In this document: positions 27,837 through 37,574 of the stretch, in pieces
Layout of the letters: every line of letters starts with the position of its first letter
How positions within the stretch are numbered: position 1 is the first letter of the stretch
NCBI RefSeq assembly: GCF_018131005.1
Contig: NZ_JAFCJK010000008.1
Span: 248,001-312,000, forward strand
Reading direction: 5' to 3'
Length of the DNA stretch: 64,000 nt
Source of the DNA: Bradyrhizobium lablabi
Lineage (GTDB): Bacteria; Pseudomonadota; Alphaproteobacteria; Rhizobiales; Xanthobacteraceae
The notes under the pieces: model-generated
What the model was told of the DNA's origin: nothing
Seen by the model: only the letters and a program-made list of their open reading frames with translations
Databases searched by the model: none
Position numbers and translations under genes: made by a program

Positions 27837-29324
27837 GTGGCCAGCATCTGGACGCGGAAGTCGACGGCCGATCTGCTGCAGGAAGCGGCGCGGTCGGAAG
27901 GCGACGCCGATACGCCGCCGTTCAAGCGCTCGTTGTCGGCGCTGCAACTGGTGACCCTCGGTATCGGCGGCATCATCGGCGCCGGCATTTTCGTGTTGAC
28001 AGGCCATGCCGCTGCGGCGAACGCCGGTCCCGCGGTCACGCTCTCATTTCTTCTTGGCGCAGTCGCGTGCGGCTTCGCAGGCCTGTGCTATGCGGAGATG
28101 TCGTCGACCGTGCCCGTTTGCGGCAGCGCCTATACCTACGCATATGCGACGCTCGGCGAGTTCATCGCCTGGATCATCGGCTGGGACCTGATTCTCGAAT
28201 ACGCGGTCGGTGCCATCGCCGTTTCGGTCGGATGGTCGGGTTACTTCGTCAGCTTCGCGCGTGATTTCGGCATCAACCTGCCGCAGCACTTCACCTCGGC
28301 GCCGCTCGCCTACGACGTCAGCAGCGGCAACTGGTCGCGGACCGGCGCAATCGTCAACATTCCGGCGATGGCCATCATCGTGTTCGTGACCACGCTGCTC
28401 GTGATCGGCATCCGCGAGTCCGCGCAGTTCAACGGCTTCATCGTCGCGGTCAAGCTGACCGTCATCGCGCTGTTTCTCGGCAGCGCCTTGTCCTCGGTGA
28501 CGCTGGCCAACTGGGTGACGCCGAGCAATCCGGAAGGCGCGCTGATCCCGCCGAATGCCGGCGTCGGCGTCTATGGCTGGTCAGGCGTGGTCCGCGGCGC
28601 TGCCGTGGTGTTCTTTGCCTATATCGGCTTCGACGCGATCTCGACCGCAGCGCAGGAGGCGAAGGCGCCGGAGCGCGACATGCCGATCGGAATCCTCGGC
28701 TCGCTTGTGATCTGCGCGGCGCTCTATGTCGCGGTCGGCTTCGTGCTGACCGGCATCGTGCCGTTCGACCGGTTGAATGTCGCAGATCCGATCGCAGTCG
28801 GCATCGATGCGATCGGCATTGGCTGGCTCGGTCCCTTCATCAAGCTCGGCATCCTGTTCGGATTGACGTCGGTCATCCTGGTGATGCTGCTGGCGCAGCC
28901 GCGGATCTTTCGCGCCATGGCACATGACGGCTTGCTGCCGCCGTTTGCGGCGAAAATCCATCCGCGCTTCCGGACGCCCCATGTCTCGACCATCATCACC
29001 GGCACGATCGTCACGATTTTCGCCGGGCTGTTGCCGATCGGCCTGGTTGGCGAACTCGTCAGCATCGGAACCCTGTTCGCATTCACCGTGGTCTCGATGG
29101 GCACGCTCGCGCTGCGCGTAAGCGACCCGCTACTGCCGCGTCCGTTCCGCGCGCCGGCGATCTGGTTGGTAGCGCCCGCCGGGGCCGCAACCTCGCTGTT
29201 CCTGATGTTCGGCTTGCCGCTCGACACCTGGATCAGGCTCGCAGTGTGGCTTGCGGTCGGGCTCGTGATCTATGCGGTCTACGGTGTTCGCCACAGCCGC
29301 CTGCGGGCAACGGGCCGCGGGTAG
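27837..29324 (+). CDS. APC-family amino acid permease (cationic amino acid transporter type)
   Basis: A GTG at 27837 with GGAGG nine bases upstream gives 495 residues. [29 protein letters not shown] is the APC superfamily helix 1 with the substrate-binding GxGxG break, and [15 protein letters not shown] and [28 protein letters not shown] (helix 6-7 block) match the CAT/YfnA branch. About 12-14 helices are predicted. It probably takes up an amino acid by proton symport. It starts 183 bp from the divergent acyltransferase. Confidence 0.9.
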   Translation: MASIWTRKSTADLLQEAARSEGDADTPPFKRSLSALQLVTLGIGGIIGAGIFVLTGHAAAANAGPAVTLSFLLGAVACGFAGLCYAEMSSTVPVCGSAYTYAYATLGEFIAWIIGWDLILEYAVGAIAVSVGWSGYFVSFARDFGINLPQHFTSAPLAYDVSSGNWSRTGAIVNIPAMAIIVFVTTLLVIGIRESAQFNGFIVAVKLTVIALFLGSALSSVTLANWVTPSNPEGALIPPNAGVGVYGWSGVVRGAAVVFFAYIGFDAISTAAQEAKAPERDMPIGILGSLVICAALYVAVGFVLTGIVPFDRLNVADPIAVGIDAIGIGWLGPFIKLGILFGLTSVILVMLLAQPRIFRAMAHDGLLPPFAAKIHPRFRTPHVSTIITGTIVTIFAGLLPIGLVGELVSIGTLFAFTVVSMGTLALRVSDPLLPRPFRAPAIWLVAPAGAATSLFLMFGLPLDTWIRLAVWLAVGLVIYAVYGVRHSRLRATGRG

Positions 29325-29434
29325 ATGAGGCCGCGGTTCGACAGCATTTCCCAGAATCCGCGAGGTCGCTTGCCTTGGAAGGTTTCGGGTGGCTTACTGC
29401 CCGGAAACCCACTCTATAGAAAAGGGAGCAAGCG

Positions 29435-30322
29435 ATGGTCGACATCGGATTTATTGGCTTGGGGATCATGGGCCGTCCCATGGCCGAAAACCTGCAAGCG
29501 GCGGGGCACCGGCTGTTCGTGCTCAAGAAGTCGAAAGCCGCAGGCGATCTCGTGGCCAAGGGCGCGGTGGCATGCGAGAGCGCAAGCGATATCGCGACGA
29601 AATCGAGCGTCGTTATCCTGATGCTGCCGGACACTCCGGAGGTTGAAGAAGTGCTGTTCGGCGACGGCGGCGTTGCCAAGGGACTCACCGACGGCAAGAT
29701 CGTCGTCGACATGAGCTCCATCTCGCCCCTGGCGACGAAGGAGTTTGCAAAACGGATCAGGGAGCATGGCGCCGAATATCTTGATGCGCCGGTGTCAGGT
29801 GGAGAAGTGGGAGCAAAGGCCGCGTCGCTGACCATCATGGTCGGTGGAACGCAAAAGGCGTTCGATGCTGTCAAGCCGCTGTTCGAGAAGATGGGGAAAA
29901 ACATCACGCTCGTCGGAGGAAACGGCGATGGGCAAACCACGAAGGTCGCAAATCAGATCGTGGTCGCGCTGACGATCGAGGCCGTGGCTGAGGCGCTGCT
30001 GTTCGCGTCCAAGGCCGGCGCCGACCCGGCGCTGGTGCGGCAAGCGCTCATGGGTGGGTTTGCGTCGTCTCGAATCCTCGAGCTTCACGGCGAGCGCATG
30101 ATCGAGCGGAAGTTCAATCCCGGTTTCCGGATTGGACTGCACCAGAAGGACCTCAACCTCGCACTGGAAGGGGCGCGAAAGCTCGGAATTGCACTGCCGC
30201 ACACGGCATCGGCGCAACAATTGTTCAGCAGCTGCGTCGCGAATGGCGGCAAGGAATGGGATCACTCCGCGATGGTCAAGGCCCTTGAACTTATGAGTTC
30301 GCACCAGGTCGCCAAGGGCTAA
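29435..30322 (+). CDS. glxR: 2-hydroxy-3-oxopropionate (tartronate semialdehyde) reductase
   Basis: The 295-residue beta-hydroxyacid dehydrogenase starts after GGGAGCAAGCG. IGFIGLGIMGRPMAENLQAAGH binds NAD(P), DAPVSGGEVGAKAASLTIMVGG (about 117-138) is the substrate-binding block, and the catalytic lysine is in GNGDGQTTKVANQ near residue 170. QKDLNLALEGARKLGIALP is further family signature. The enzyme reduces tartronate semialdehyde to glycerate in glyoxylate or glucarate use; 3-hydroxyisobutyrate dehydrogenase is the closest alternative. The usual partners gcl and hyi are not adjacent. It is followed by a repeat-rich terminator region. Confidence 0.88.
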   Translation: MVDIGFIGLGIMGRPMAENLQAAGHRLFVLKKSKAAGDLVAKGAVACESASDIATKSSVVILMLPDTPEVEEVLFGDGGVAKGLTDGKIVVDMSSISPLATKEFAKRIREHGAEYLDAPVSGGEVGAKAASLTIMVGGTQKAFDAVKPLFEKMGKNITLVGGNGDGQTTKVANQIVVALTIEAVAEALLFASKAGADPALVRQALMGGFASSRILELHGERMIERKFNPGFRIGLHQKDLNLALEGARKLGIALPHTASAQQLFSSCVANGGKEWDHSAMVKALELMSSHQVAKG

Positions 30323-30449
30323 AGCATGATCCGGAAAAGTGTGTAGCGGTTTTCCCTCGCGACAAACGCGTAGCGTTTGCGCGGAGATCATGCGCAAGCA
30401 ACAAGCTAAAGCGCGATGATGATTCATCCTGATCTCATCACGCTTTAGG
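30322..30449. repeat. Composite intergenic repeat with terminator-like hairpin
   Basis: The first half carries AAGCATGATCCGGAAAAGTG, the second an inverted repeat from 30405 to 30449 in which CTAAAGCG pairs with CGCTTTAG. The left arm of the second part is shared with the hairpin at 1375. It sits between two convergent genes and is probably a bidirectional terminator. From memory, elements of this type are common between genes in Bradyrhizobium. Confidence 0.65.
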
Positions 30450-30477
30450 CTATCGGCCGCGACGGTCGCGGGATGTG

Positions 30478-31002
30478 TCAGTGGAGCGGGGCCACCGGTA
30501 CCAGGACGGCCGGTGTCCAGGTCAGCGCAAGTCGTTGACCAATCACGATCTCATTGGTCGACATTTTTGTCGCGACCGCATTACGGAATCTGGCGTAGGT
30601 ATCCCGCTGGCGGCCGCTCGTATGGGCGGCCGCCAGATTGAGCCATTTATAAGCGAGCACGAAATCCTGCCGGACGCCGTGTCCCTTGTCGTACATCAGG
30701 CCCAGCATGGCTTGGGAGAACGGGTCGCCCAGAGCGGCTCCGCGTGTATAGAAATCGGCGGCCGCATCATAGGCTTGCGGCACGCCGAAACCGTTCTCGT
30801 ACATGAAGCCGATCAAGCCGAGCGCCCTGGCATTGTGACGGTCGGCGAGCGGCCAGAGATCCCGTAACGCGCGACCATATTGGCCAAGATGGAAGGCCGC
30901 GATTCCGCGCGAAAGCGTATCAGCCCGTGCCACGGTCGGGGCGGCGATCGAGATCGCCGCGGCCAGAAGCGCGATGAAGGCTCTCCGCGGGAGACGGACC
31001 AT
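30478..31002 (-). CDS. Exported Sel1-repeat (TPR-like) protein
   Basis: I start at MVRLPRRAFIALL, giving 174 residues with a signal peptide cleaved near VARADT. Two to three Sel1 repeats follow, seen in HNARALGLIGFMYENGFGVPQ, YDAAADFYTRGAALGDP and GLMYDKGHGVRQDFVLAYKWL. Such repeats make helical solenoids for protein binding in the periplasm. The C-terminus (QRLALTWTPAVLVPVAPLH) is unusual for the family. The gene begins 13 bp after gspD and may be co-transcribed with it, which raises the possibility of an accessory role in type II secretion. Confidence 0.8.
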   Translation of the reverse strand: MVRLPRRAFIALLAAAISIAAPTVARADTLSRGIAAFHLGQYGRALRDLWPLADRHNARALGLIGFMYENGFGVPQAYDAAADFYTRGAALGDPFSQAMLGLMYDKGHGVRQDFVLAYKWLNLAAAHTSGRQRDTYARFRNAVATKMSTNEIVIGQRLALTWTPAVLVPVAPLH

Positions 31003-31015
31003 GCCCGCGGATCGT

Positions 31016-33376
31016 TCAATGGTAGCTGGTGGTGATGGGAGCATTGGTTGAGGTCGTCGCGATGCCGCCGCGCAGCCGCGATCGGAGCTCCTCGGCGATG
31101 ACGTGGGCGTCGGAACCGTCCCGGATGATCTGTGGGCGAATGAAGATGATGAGTTCGGTACGCTGAGTGGTATTCGCCTGATGGCCGAAGGCATCGCCGA
31201 GGCCGGGAATCTGATCAATGAGGGGGATCGCGTTGCGAGTGCCGTTCTGCTGCTCACTGATCAAACCGGCCAGCAGGACCGTCTGCCCGTTTGCGATCGA
31301 AATCTGGCTCTTGACCCGTCGCTCGGACACCGTCGGCGTCAGGCTGCCCGAGCTCCCCACCGGCACGTTGCTGATTTCCTGTTCGATATCCAGTCGAACG
31401 TTGCCGTTTGCACTGACACGGGGCGAAACCCGCAAGATGATGCCGGTGTTTCGATAATCGATGGTGTTCACCACCGTATTGTTGGTTGTCAGCACGGTCG
31501 CGCTTCCGGTCGATACCGGGACGACGTCGCCGACCTGCAGCGTCGCCGTCTGGTTGTTGATCACGACCAGCGACGGGTTGGAGAGCACCTTCACGCTCGT
31601 GACCGCGTGCAGCGCGTCAAGGATCAGGCTCGGTTGCGTTTCAGACCCGATCAGGAAGTTGAAGCCAGGAAAAGCGCGATTGATGAACGCGTTCGTGACC
31701 GATCCGGCGACGGATGCGGTGCCCGTTGTCGGGTCAACCGTAGTCGCGGGGCCCGTCAAGGCCTGGGTGTTGAGGATGGAGCCCGTGTTCGGCTTCAGGC
31801 CGACATTTCGGCTGGTCAGGTAGGTTTGCACTCCGTAGGAGAGGGTATTGTTCAGCGTCACCTCGGCGATCGTCGCATCAATTGCGACCTGCAATTGCGG
31901 CTGGTCGATCTGTACCAGGGTTGCTTCGATGGTGCGGTAATTGGCCTGGTCGGCGTAAATCAGCAGCGAGTTGTTTACGGCGTCCGGCGTGATCCGCACG
32001 TCCTGCATCACCGGTTGACCGTTGCCGCCGGAACCGTGTCCGTTGTCGAGCGCGGCGGCGCCGCCTTGCCCCTGGCTGCCGTTGGCCGGCTGTCCGCCGA
32101 GACCGGCACCGGCGCCCAGAATGGCTCCGTTACCCAAGGCGGTGCCGGTGCGGGAACCAAAGCTGTTCGACCCGTTCGTATTGCTGTTCAACGACAGCCG
32201 GTCGGTGCTCGAAGATGTGGTCGTCTCGGACCCCGGAGCGATCTGGCTGTCGGCGCTATCGAGCAGGCTTGACGACGATCCGCCAAGGAACATATCGGTC
32301 AGCACCCGCGCAATCTGGCGGGCATCGCCGTATTTGACGCGATAGACGTGGACGGTGGTCCGCGCGACGTCGTTGCGATCAAGCCGCTTGATCCAGGTCG
32401 CCGCCGTGCGAAGCATCTCCGGCTTCTTCGTTACGACCATGACGGCGTTCAGCCGCGCGATCGGCATGAACTTGATCACGTTCTGGCTGAGGCCGTTCTC
32501 GCCGGAATCGACGATCTTCTCCAACTCCGCGATGATGGGCGCCGGCGAGCCGCTCGAGATCGGGAAGATGCCGACCGACTGGCCACGCATCCAGTCGACG
32601 TCGAAGCTGAGCACCGTATCCACCGCGGCGCGGCGCTCAGCGCCGGTGCCCTGAATCAAGATCAGATTCCGAGACGCATCGGCGCGCACGGTGCCGGCCT
32701 TGGTGGCGAAGCTGTCCATCAGCTTCAACAGGGTCTGCGCCGACACGTACTGCAACGGAACGACGGAGACGCCGAACCCGGGCTCAGGCGAGGCGCCCGC
32801 GGAATCGACCGATCCGCCGCCGACGGCGTCGCCGAGGGGAGTCAGGCGGTAGCCCGTAGTGTCGCGCAGCAGCACGATGCCGCTGAGGCGCAGGGCATTT
32901 TCAAGCACGAAGACGATGTCGGACTTCGGTACCGGGCGAACCGAGACCAGGCTGACCGTGCCCTGTACGCGAGGATCGATAGTGTAGCCGACGCGGAGGA
33001 TGTCGCCGAGCACGACCTTGGCCACTGTCGCCACCGGCGTGTTCTCAAAATTCAAATCGAACCCGTTGCCGTTCGCGGTCGCCTGGAGCCGCTCGCTGGA
33101 CACGGTTTCAACGTCGGAGCCTTCATACATCGCCGTGCGAACGGTGCCGCCCCGGTTGGCGGTCGTCGCGATCCCATTCACGGGCTGGGACTGGCGCGGC
33201 AACAAGTCCAGCGAGCGGACCTTGTCGACGATATCGAGCTGAGATGCGTCCACGCCGGCGTCGCCGACGGTTGCGGAGTTGCAGGAAGCGAGCAGCCCAA
33301 GCGACAGCAGGGCGAACGCGGCCCCGAGGCCGCCACGGATCGTCGATTCGCGGCCCAGTTTACCCACGCGCTTCAT
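31016..33376 (-). CDS. gspD: Type II secretion outer-membrane secretin GspD
   Basis: The 786-residue precursor has a lipoprotein-type signal (LGLLASC, lipidated Cys near 32). The N-domains follow: FENTPVATVAKVVLGDILRVGYTIDP (N0) and two to three ring-forming N1-N3 repeats (VVPLQYVSAQTLLKLMD, VYRVKYGDARQIARVLTDM). A long Ser/Asn/Gly-rich low-complexity insertion lies at about 370-455. The secretin core has PSLVVINNQTATLQVGD and the IPLIDQIPGLGDAFG block, with TELIIFIRPQII near the end. It forms the outer-membrane pore. It is transcribed away from gspE, with 329 bp between. A lipidated secretin may not need a separate pilotin. Confidence 0.94.
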   Translation of the reverse strand: MKRVGKLGRESTIRGGLGAAFALLSLGLLASCNSATVGDAGVDASQLDIVDKVRSLDLLPRQSQPVNGIATTANRGGTVRTAMYEGSDVETVSSERLQATANGNGFDLNFENTPVATVAKVVLGDILRVGYTIDPRVQGTVSLVSVRPVPKSDIVFVLENALRLSGIVLLRDTTGYRLTPLGDAVGGGSVDSAGASPEPGFGVSVVPLQYVSAQTLLKLMDSFATKAGTVRADASRNLILIQGTGAERRAAVDTVLSFDVDWMRGQSVGIFPISSGSPAPIIAELEKIVDSGENGLSQNVIKFMPIARLNAVMVVTKKPEMLRTAATWIKRLDRNDVARTTVHVYRVKYGDARQIARVLTDMFLGGSSSSLLDSADSQIAPGSETTTSSSTDRLSLNSNTNGSNSFGSRTGTALGNGAILGAGAGLGGQPANGSQGQGGAAALDNGHGSGGNGQPVMQDVRITPDAVNNSLLIYADQANYRTIEATLVQIDQPQLQVAIDATIAEVTLNNTLSYGVQTYLTSRNVGLKPNTGSILNTQALTGPATTVDPTTGTASVAGSVTNAFINRAFPGFNFLIGSETQPSLILDALHAVTSVKVLSNPSLVVINNQTATLQVGDVVPVSTGSATVLTTNNTVVNTIDYRNTGIILRVSPRVSANGNVRLDIEQEISNVPVGSSGSLTPTVSERRVKSQISIANGQTVLLAGLISEQQNGTRNAIPLIDQIPGLGDAFGHQANTTQRTELIIFIRPQIIRDGSDAHVIAEELRSRLRGGIATTSTNAPITTSYH

Positions 33377-33705
33377 GCCCTTTACTCGACCGGGTGAAGT
33401 TCAAGTCGCCTGTGACGACCAGTCCCTGTCCGCGCAAACCATTAGCGAGCGAAGATGACAGAAATAAATTGGTTACATGATCGTCGCTCTGCTTCGCACG
33501 TCGCGATGCGACGAACACAGCGCAACTAGCTGCAGATCCTGCCGCGATCAGTTCTTTCTCAGATTTTTTTGAACGAGGAGATAAAAACCGATTCGTACAA
33601 CTGTCATACTTCGGATTGATAACCTTGCCCGGCCGGCGTTACGTGCAGCGGCAAGATAGCGTCGCGGTGCGAGCCGCGCGGAACTGGTGTGGCGGAAAAA
33701 CAAGA
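33377..33705. promoter_or_regulatory. Divergent gspD/gspE promoter region
   Basis: This 329-bp region between the secretin and the ATPase gene is clearly more AT-rich than its surroundings (for example AGATTTTTTTGAACGAG and AGATAAAAACCGATTCG). It must hold promoters for both halves of the secretion cluster. ACTGTCATACTT resembles a single half of a PHO box, but no second half is at the right spacing. An ATG at 33616 in frame with gspE exists but lacks coding character. Confidence 0.5.
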
Positions 33706-35373
33706 ATGGCCAACGATCTGTCCGTGCAGTTCGTGGACTACCTCCGCCAGAACCAGCATCTGGCGTCGGTTGACCACTCGGCCGGCCAGGATGCGGACCA
33801 TCGTCATGTCAAGCTTTGGGAAATCACGAATCTATCGCCCATAGAATTTGCCGACGAGGCCGCCCGCTTCTTCTCGCTTGGGCGCGTGACGCTGCAGGAG
33901 ATGATGGCGGCCGATCCTCTCGTCGCATCCTTCTCGCAGCGGTTTTTGCGCGAGACCATGGTGTATCCCTATAAGGCGCCCGATGGAACGTTGACGCTCG
34001 CCGTCGTCGATCCGGCCGATCAGGCGACGCAGCGCGCGGCGCAGATCGTGCTCGGCACCGGCGTCGCGATCAAGGTGGCCTCATCGGAAGACGTCGGCGT
34101 CGCGCTTGGCCAGCGTCTCGACGCGGACGAAAGCCAGGGCGCAGAGCCCATGTCGGCACTGCCGCGCGAGGACGATATAGAGAGCCTTCGCGACCTCGCC
34201 AGCGGCGCTCCGGTTGTTCGCGCCGTGAACGATCTGCTCGAGAAAGCGGTCGAACTCCGCGCCAGCGATATCCATATCGAGCCGTTTTCATCGGGCCTCA
34301 TTGTGCGATTGCGGATCGATGGGCTGTTGCGGCCGGTCGCGGCGCTGTCCGGCGTGCTGCCGCAAGCGGTGATTTCCCGTATCAAGATCATCGCCAATCT
34401 GAACATCGCCGAGCGCCGCCTGCCGCAGGACGGCGCGGCGCGGCTGCGGGCCGGGCGCGCGGATATCGATATCCGCGTCGCGATCATGCCGACGCAGCAC
34501 GGCGAATCCGCCGTCATCCGCATTCTGCCGAAGGACCGCGGACTGCTGGTCGTGGAGAAGCTGGGGTTTTCGGCGCCGGACGAGAGCAAGCTTCGGCGGC
34601 TCTTGAAGCTCCCGCACGGGATGATCGTCATCACGGGGCCGACCGGGAGCGGGAAGACGACGACGCTCGCGACGATCCTCTCGATCCTCAATGAGCCGAT
34701 CCGCAAGATCCTGACGATCGAGGATCCAGTCGAATATGAGATCCCCGGGATCAATCAGTCCCAGGTCAAGCCGGCGATCGGCCTGACATTTGCTGCGGCC
34801 TTGCGCTCCTTCGTTCGACAGGACCCCGACGTCATCATGTTGGGTGAGATCCGGGATTCGGAGACGGCCCACGTCGCGGTCCATGCGGCACTGACCGGCC
34901 ATCTGGTTCTGACGACCCTGCATACCGAGACGGCGGCGGCTGCGGTCCCGCGCCTCCTCGACCTCGGCGTCGAGGGCTATCTGCTGCGCTCGGTCTTGCG
35001 TGGCGTGATCGCGCAGCGGCTGGTTCGCTACCTCTGTGAACGCTGCAAGACCGGACGACCGCTCGAGGCCGCGGATTTCGAAGAGGACCCGAGACTTGCC
35101 GCGCTCGGATTCCGTGTCGGCGAGACGATCCAGCAGGCCGGCGGTTGCGAACGTTGCGGCGGGGCCGGCTACCGCGGCCGGCTTGGCGTCTTCGAGTTGC
35201 TCGAACTGACGGACGGTCTGCGCGAATTGATCGGAGAGCAAGCCGACGGACTGAAGATCGACGAAATGGCAATCCGCGCCGGCATGACGACGATGCTCGA
35301 CGACGGCGTTGCCAAATGCCGGGCGGGATTGACGTCGCCCGCCGAAATTCTCCGCGTCACGACAATGCGGTGA
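33706..35373 (+). CDS. gspE: Type II secretion cytoplasmic ATPase GspE
   Basis: The 555-residue ATPase starts at MANDLSVQFVDYL. An N-terminal GspE domain (to about 130) binds GspL. RASDIHIEPF and LRIDGLLRPV lead into the nucleotide domain with Walker A GPTGSGKTTTLATIL near 311, the Asp box ILTIEDPVEYEIPGI and Walker B DPDVIMLGEIRDSETA. A zinc module with CERCKTG and CERCGGAGYRG (about 445-485) is the four-cysteine motif typical of GspE/PilB. It powers pseudopilus assembly at the inner membrane. It is the first gene of the plus-strand run that continues to gspM and the GspC/N-like gene. Confidence 0.95.
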   Translation: MANDLSVQFVDYLRQNQHLASVDHSAGQDADHRHVKLWEITNLSPIEFADEAARFFSLGRVTLQEMMAADPLVASFSQRFLRETMVYPYKAPDGTLTLAVVDPADQATQRAAQIVLGTGVAIKVASSEDVGVALGQRLDADESQGAEPMSALPREDDIESLRDLASGAPVVRAVNDLLEKAVELRASDIHIEPFSSGLIVRLRIDGLLRPVAALSGVLPQAVISRIKIIANLNIAERRLPQDGAARLRAGRADIDIRVAIMPTQHGESAVIRILPKDRGLLVVEKLGFSAPDESKLRRLLKLPHGMIVITGPTGSGKTTTLATILSILNEPIRKILTIEDPVEYEIPGINQSQVKPAIGLTFAAALRSFVRQDPDVIMLGEIRDSETAHVAVHAALTGHLVLTTLHTETAAAAVPRLLDLGVEGYLLRSVLRGVIAQRLVRYLCERCKTGRPLEAADFEEDPRLAALGFRVGETIQQAGGCERCGGAGYRGRLGVFELLELTDGLRELIGEQADGLKIDEMAIRAGMTTMLDDGVAKCRAGLTSPAEILRVTTMR

Positions 35374-35377
35374 CGAC

Positions 35378-36589
35378 GTGCCGAATTTCCGTTACCGAGC
35401 CCTGACCCAGAACGGCGAAGTCGTGAACGGCTCAATCTCCGCGCCCACTGCGGCCGAAGTCGCGCGCCGGATCGAGTATCTCCGGCTGTTGCCGATCGAA
35501 ACCATTGAGGACAAGCGCGCCTCCAGCGCGGCGGGTGGTGGGCGCATGTTCGGCGGTCCGAGCGCCGCCGAAGTCACCACGTTCACGCGCGATCTCGCGC
35601 TTCTTCTCAAGGCCGGCGCGCGCCTCGACGATGCACTGGAACTGTTGGCCGATGACGCCGACGTCGGTCGGATGCGCTCCGTGGTCGCCAAGATTCGAGC
35701 GGCTGTGCTCACCGGCGAAAGCTTTGCCGACGCGGTGGCCAGCCACCCGGCCTTGTTCCAGCCGATGTATGTCGCGCTGGTGCGCGTCGGCGAGGTCTCG
35801 GGCACGCTTGACGCCGTGCTGGAAGTGCTCAGCGCGGAGCGAGCACGTTCCGAGCAGATGCGGCGCAAGCTGACGGATGCGATGCAGTATCCGGCCTTCG
35901 TGCTGATCGCCGCTTGCGGAGTGATGCTGTTCTTCCTTCTGTTCGTGCTGCCGCAATTTTCGACCGTGCTCGGGGATTTCGGCGGCAAGTCCGATACGGC
36001 GCTCGCCACCTTCCTCAAGCTGTCGGATTTCCTGCGTGGCAATGCCACCGCTGCCAGTCTGACCGCCGCGGCGTCCATTGGGGGATCGTGGTGGCTATTG
36101 CGGCAACCCGGCGCGCGTGCAGCGCTGGTCGGCGCGATCTCGCGATTTCCCGGCATTCGCAACGGCTTTCAATTCTACCGCGCGAGCCTGTTTTGTCGCA
36201 ATCTCGGCGTCCTGCTCGGCAGCGGCGTGAACCTGACGGCTGCGTTGCGCATCCTCGTCGACATCATGGCGGCGACGGGGAGCGAAGCAAGTTGGACGGC
36301 CGCGGCCGATCGTGTCCGTCACGGCGGCAAACTGTCTGAGGCGCTCGCGGTTGCCGACATCTTGCCGGCGATGGCGGTCCGCATGTTGCGGTTGGGGGAA
36401 GAGACCGGGCAATTGCCGGTCCTGGCCGGGCGCGTCGCGGAATTCTACGAAACGAAACTGCAGCGCAGCCTCGACCGCGTCGTAGGCATCGTCGGGCCGC
36501 TTGCGATCATCACGATCAGCACCGTCGTCGGTGGCTTGATCGTATCTGTCATGACGGCGCTGCTCTCGGTGACGCAGCTTGTCGGCTAG
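35378..36589 (+). CDS. gspF: Type II secretion inner-membrane platform GspF
   Basis: The GTG start lies 4 bp after gspE. The 403-residue protein shows two T2SSF domains: ERTRDLALLLKAGARLDDALELL-like region near 67-90 (TFTRDLALLLKAGARLDD) and FYRASLFCRNLGVLLGSGVNL near 265, each followed by a membrane helix, plus a third near the C-terminus (GLIVSVMTALLSV). The N-terminal segment FRYRALTQNGEVVNG is the usual small domain. GspF links the ATPase to the growing pseudopilus. Confidence 0.94.
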   Translation: MPNFRYRALTQNGEVVNGSISAPTAAEVARRIEYLRLLPIETIEDKRASSAAGGGRMFGGPSAAEVTTFTRDLALLLKAGARLDDALELLADDADVGRMRSVVAKIRAAVLTGESFADAVASHPALFQPMYVALVRVGEVSGTLDAVLEVLSAERARSEQMRRKLTDAMQYPAFVLIAACGVMLFFLLFVLPQFSTVLGDFGGKSDTALATFLKLSDFLRGNATAASLTAAASIGGSWWLLRQPGARAALVGAISRFPGIRNGFQFYRASLFCRNLGVLLGSGVNLTAALRILVDIMAATGSEASWTAAADRVRHGGKLSEALAVADILPAMAVRMLRLGEETGQLPVLAGRVAEFYETKLQRSLDRVVGIVGPLAIITISTVVGGLIVSVMTALLSVTQLVG

Positions 36590-36604
36590 GGAGGGATACC
36601 GAAC

Positions 36605-37117
36605 ATGATATCGCGGAGGACCATCGTTGCAGAACTTTCGGCTCGCGCAGGCGCCAGCGTGCGAGCGCGCGGGTGGCGCCGCCACAGCGGCCAGGATGGC
36701 TTCACGCTGGTCGAGATGCTGGTGGTGATCGCGATCATCGGTCTGATCATGGGATTGATCGGTCCGCGCGTTCTCAACTATCTCAGCGAATCCAGGGTCA
36801 AGACCGCGCGGATTCAGTTGCAAAGCTTCTCGAGCGCGCTTGATCTCTTCTACCTCGACGCCGGCCGCTTCCCGTCCACCGCGGAAGGACTTGCCGCGCT
36901 GGTCCGGCGGACGCCTGGGGTGGCCGCGTGGAACGGGCCATATCTGAAAGGCGGCAATGTTCCGAGCGATCCCTGGAACCATCCATACATCTACCGGTCG
37001 CCGGGCGAGCACGGGCCCTATGACATCGTCTCCTATGGAGCCGACGGTCAGGAGGGCGGCAGCGGCACCTCCGCCGACATTTCCCTGGAAAAGACGACGG
37101 CAGCCAAGGATGAATGA
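36605..37117 (+). CDS. gspG: Major pseudopilin GspG
   Basis: GGGAGGGA stands upstream of this 170-residue prepilin. The prepilin peptidase site is GQDG/FTLVEMLVV, with Glu at +5 and a hydrophobic helix; the 32-residue leader before it is longer than the usual 6-10. The globular part has YLDAGRFPSTAEGLAALV, WNGPYLKGGNVPSDPW and YDIVSYGADGQEGG, the calcium-site and family signature. It polymerises into the pseudopilus. The needed prepilin peptidase GspO/PilD is not in the window. Confidence 0.94.
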   Translation: MISRRTIVAELSARAGASVRARGWRRHSGQDGFTLVEMLVVIAIIGLIMGLIGPRVLNYLSESRVKTARIQLQSFSSALDLFYLDAGRFPSTAEGLAALVRRTPGVAAWNGPYLKGGNVPSDPWNHPYIYRSPGEHGPYDIVSYGADGQEGGSGTSADISLEKTTAAKDE

Positions 37118-37574
37118 GACCACGCAACGCGGCTTTACGCTTCTCGAGATGGTGTGCGTGCTCGCCATCATCGCGCTGATCGCTGCCGTGCTGCTTCCCT
37201 TCATTCCATCCCAGACGTCGCGATCGCGATTGCAGGCCTATGCGTTGCAGACAGCGACGCTGCTGAAACGCGATCGAACCGCGGCCATCGACCGCAGCAC
37301 CAGCGTCGCAACCCTGGTCGACGCGTCCAGTCGCGTGATCCATTCCGGCTCGTCACGCTTGATGGTCCGCATCCCGGACGATGTGCGCTTCGACGCCCTG
37401 TTGCCGCGAACCTGCCATCGGCAGGATGCGTTGTCGACCATTCGCTTTTTTGCGGACGGTGGGTCGTGCGGGGGCTCCATAGCGCTGACGCGGCTCGATG
37501 TTGGCTATGAAATCCGCGTCAACTGGCTCACCGGACGAGTTGAGATTGTCACCCGTGACATCGCCGTCAACTAG
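37110..37574 (+). CDS. gspH: Minor pseudopilin GspH
   Basis: The ATG at 37110 overlaps the end of gspG by 8 bp. The product has 154 residues. TQRG/FTLLEMVCVLAIIALIAA is the prepilin cleavage site and helix. The globular half contains two cysteines (RTCHRQD and GSCGGS) that could form a disulfide. GspH is a minor pseudopilin in the pilus shaft or tip. Confidence 0.88.
   Translation: MNETTQRGFTLLEMVCVLAIIALIAAVLLPFIPSQTSRSRLQAYALQTATLLKRDRTAAIDRSTSVATLVDASSRVIHSGSSRLMVRIPDDVRFDALLPRTCHRQDALSTIRFFADGGSCGGSIALTRLDVGYEIRVNWLTGRVEIVTRDIAVN

Noticed and set aside
33600-33625. Possible PHO box (ACTGTCATACTT) before gspE
   Set aside because: Only one half-site; the second CTGTCAT-like half is not at 11-bp spacing, so phosphate control cannot be claimed from sequence.
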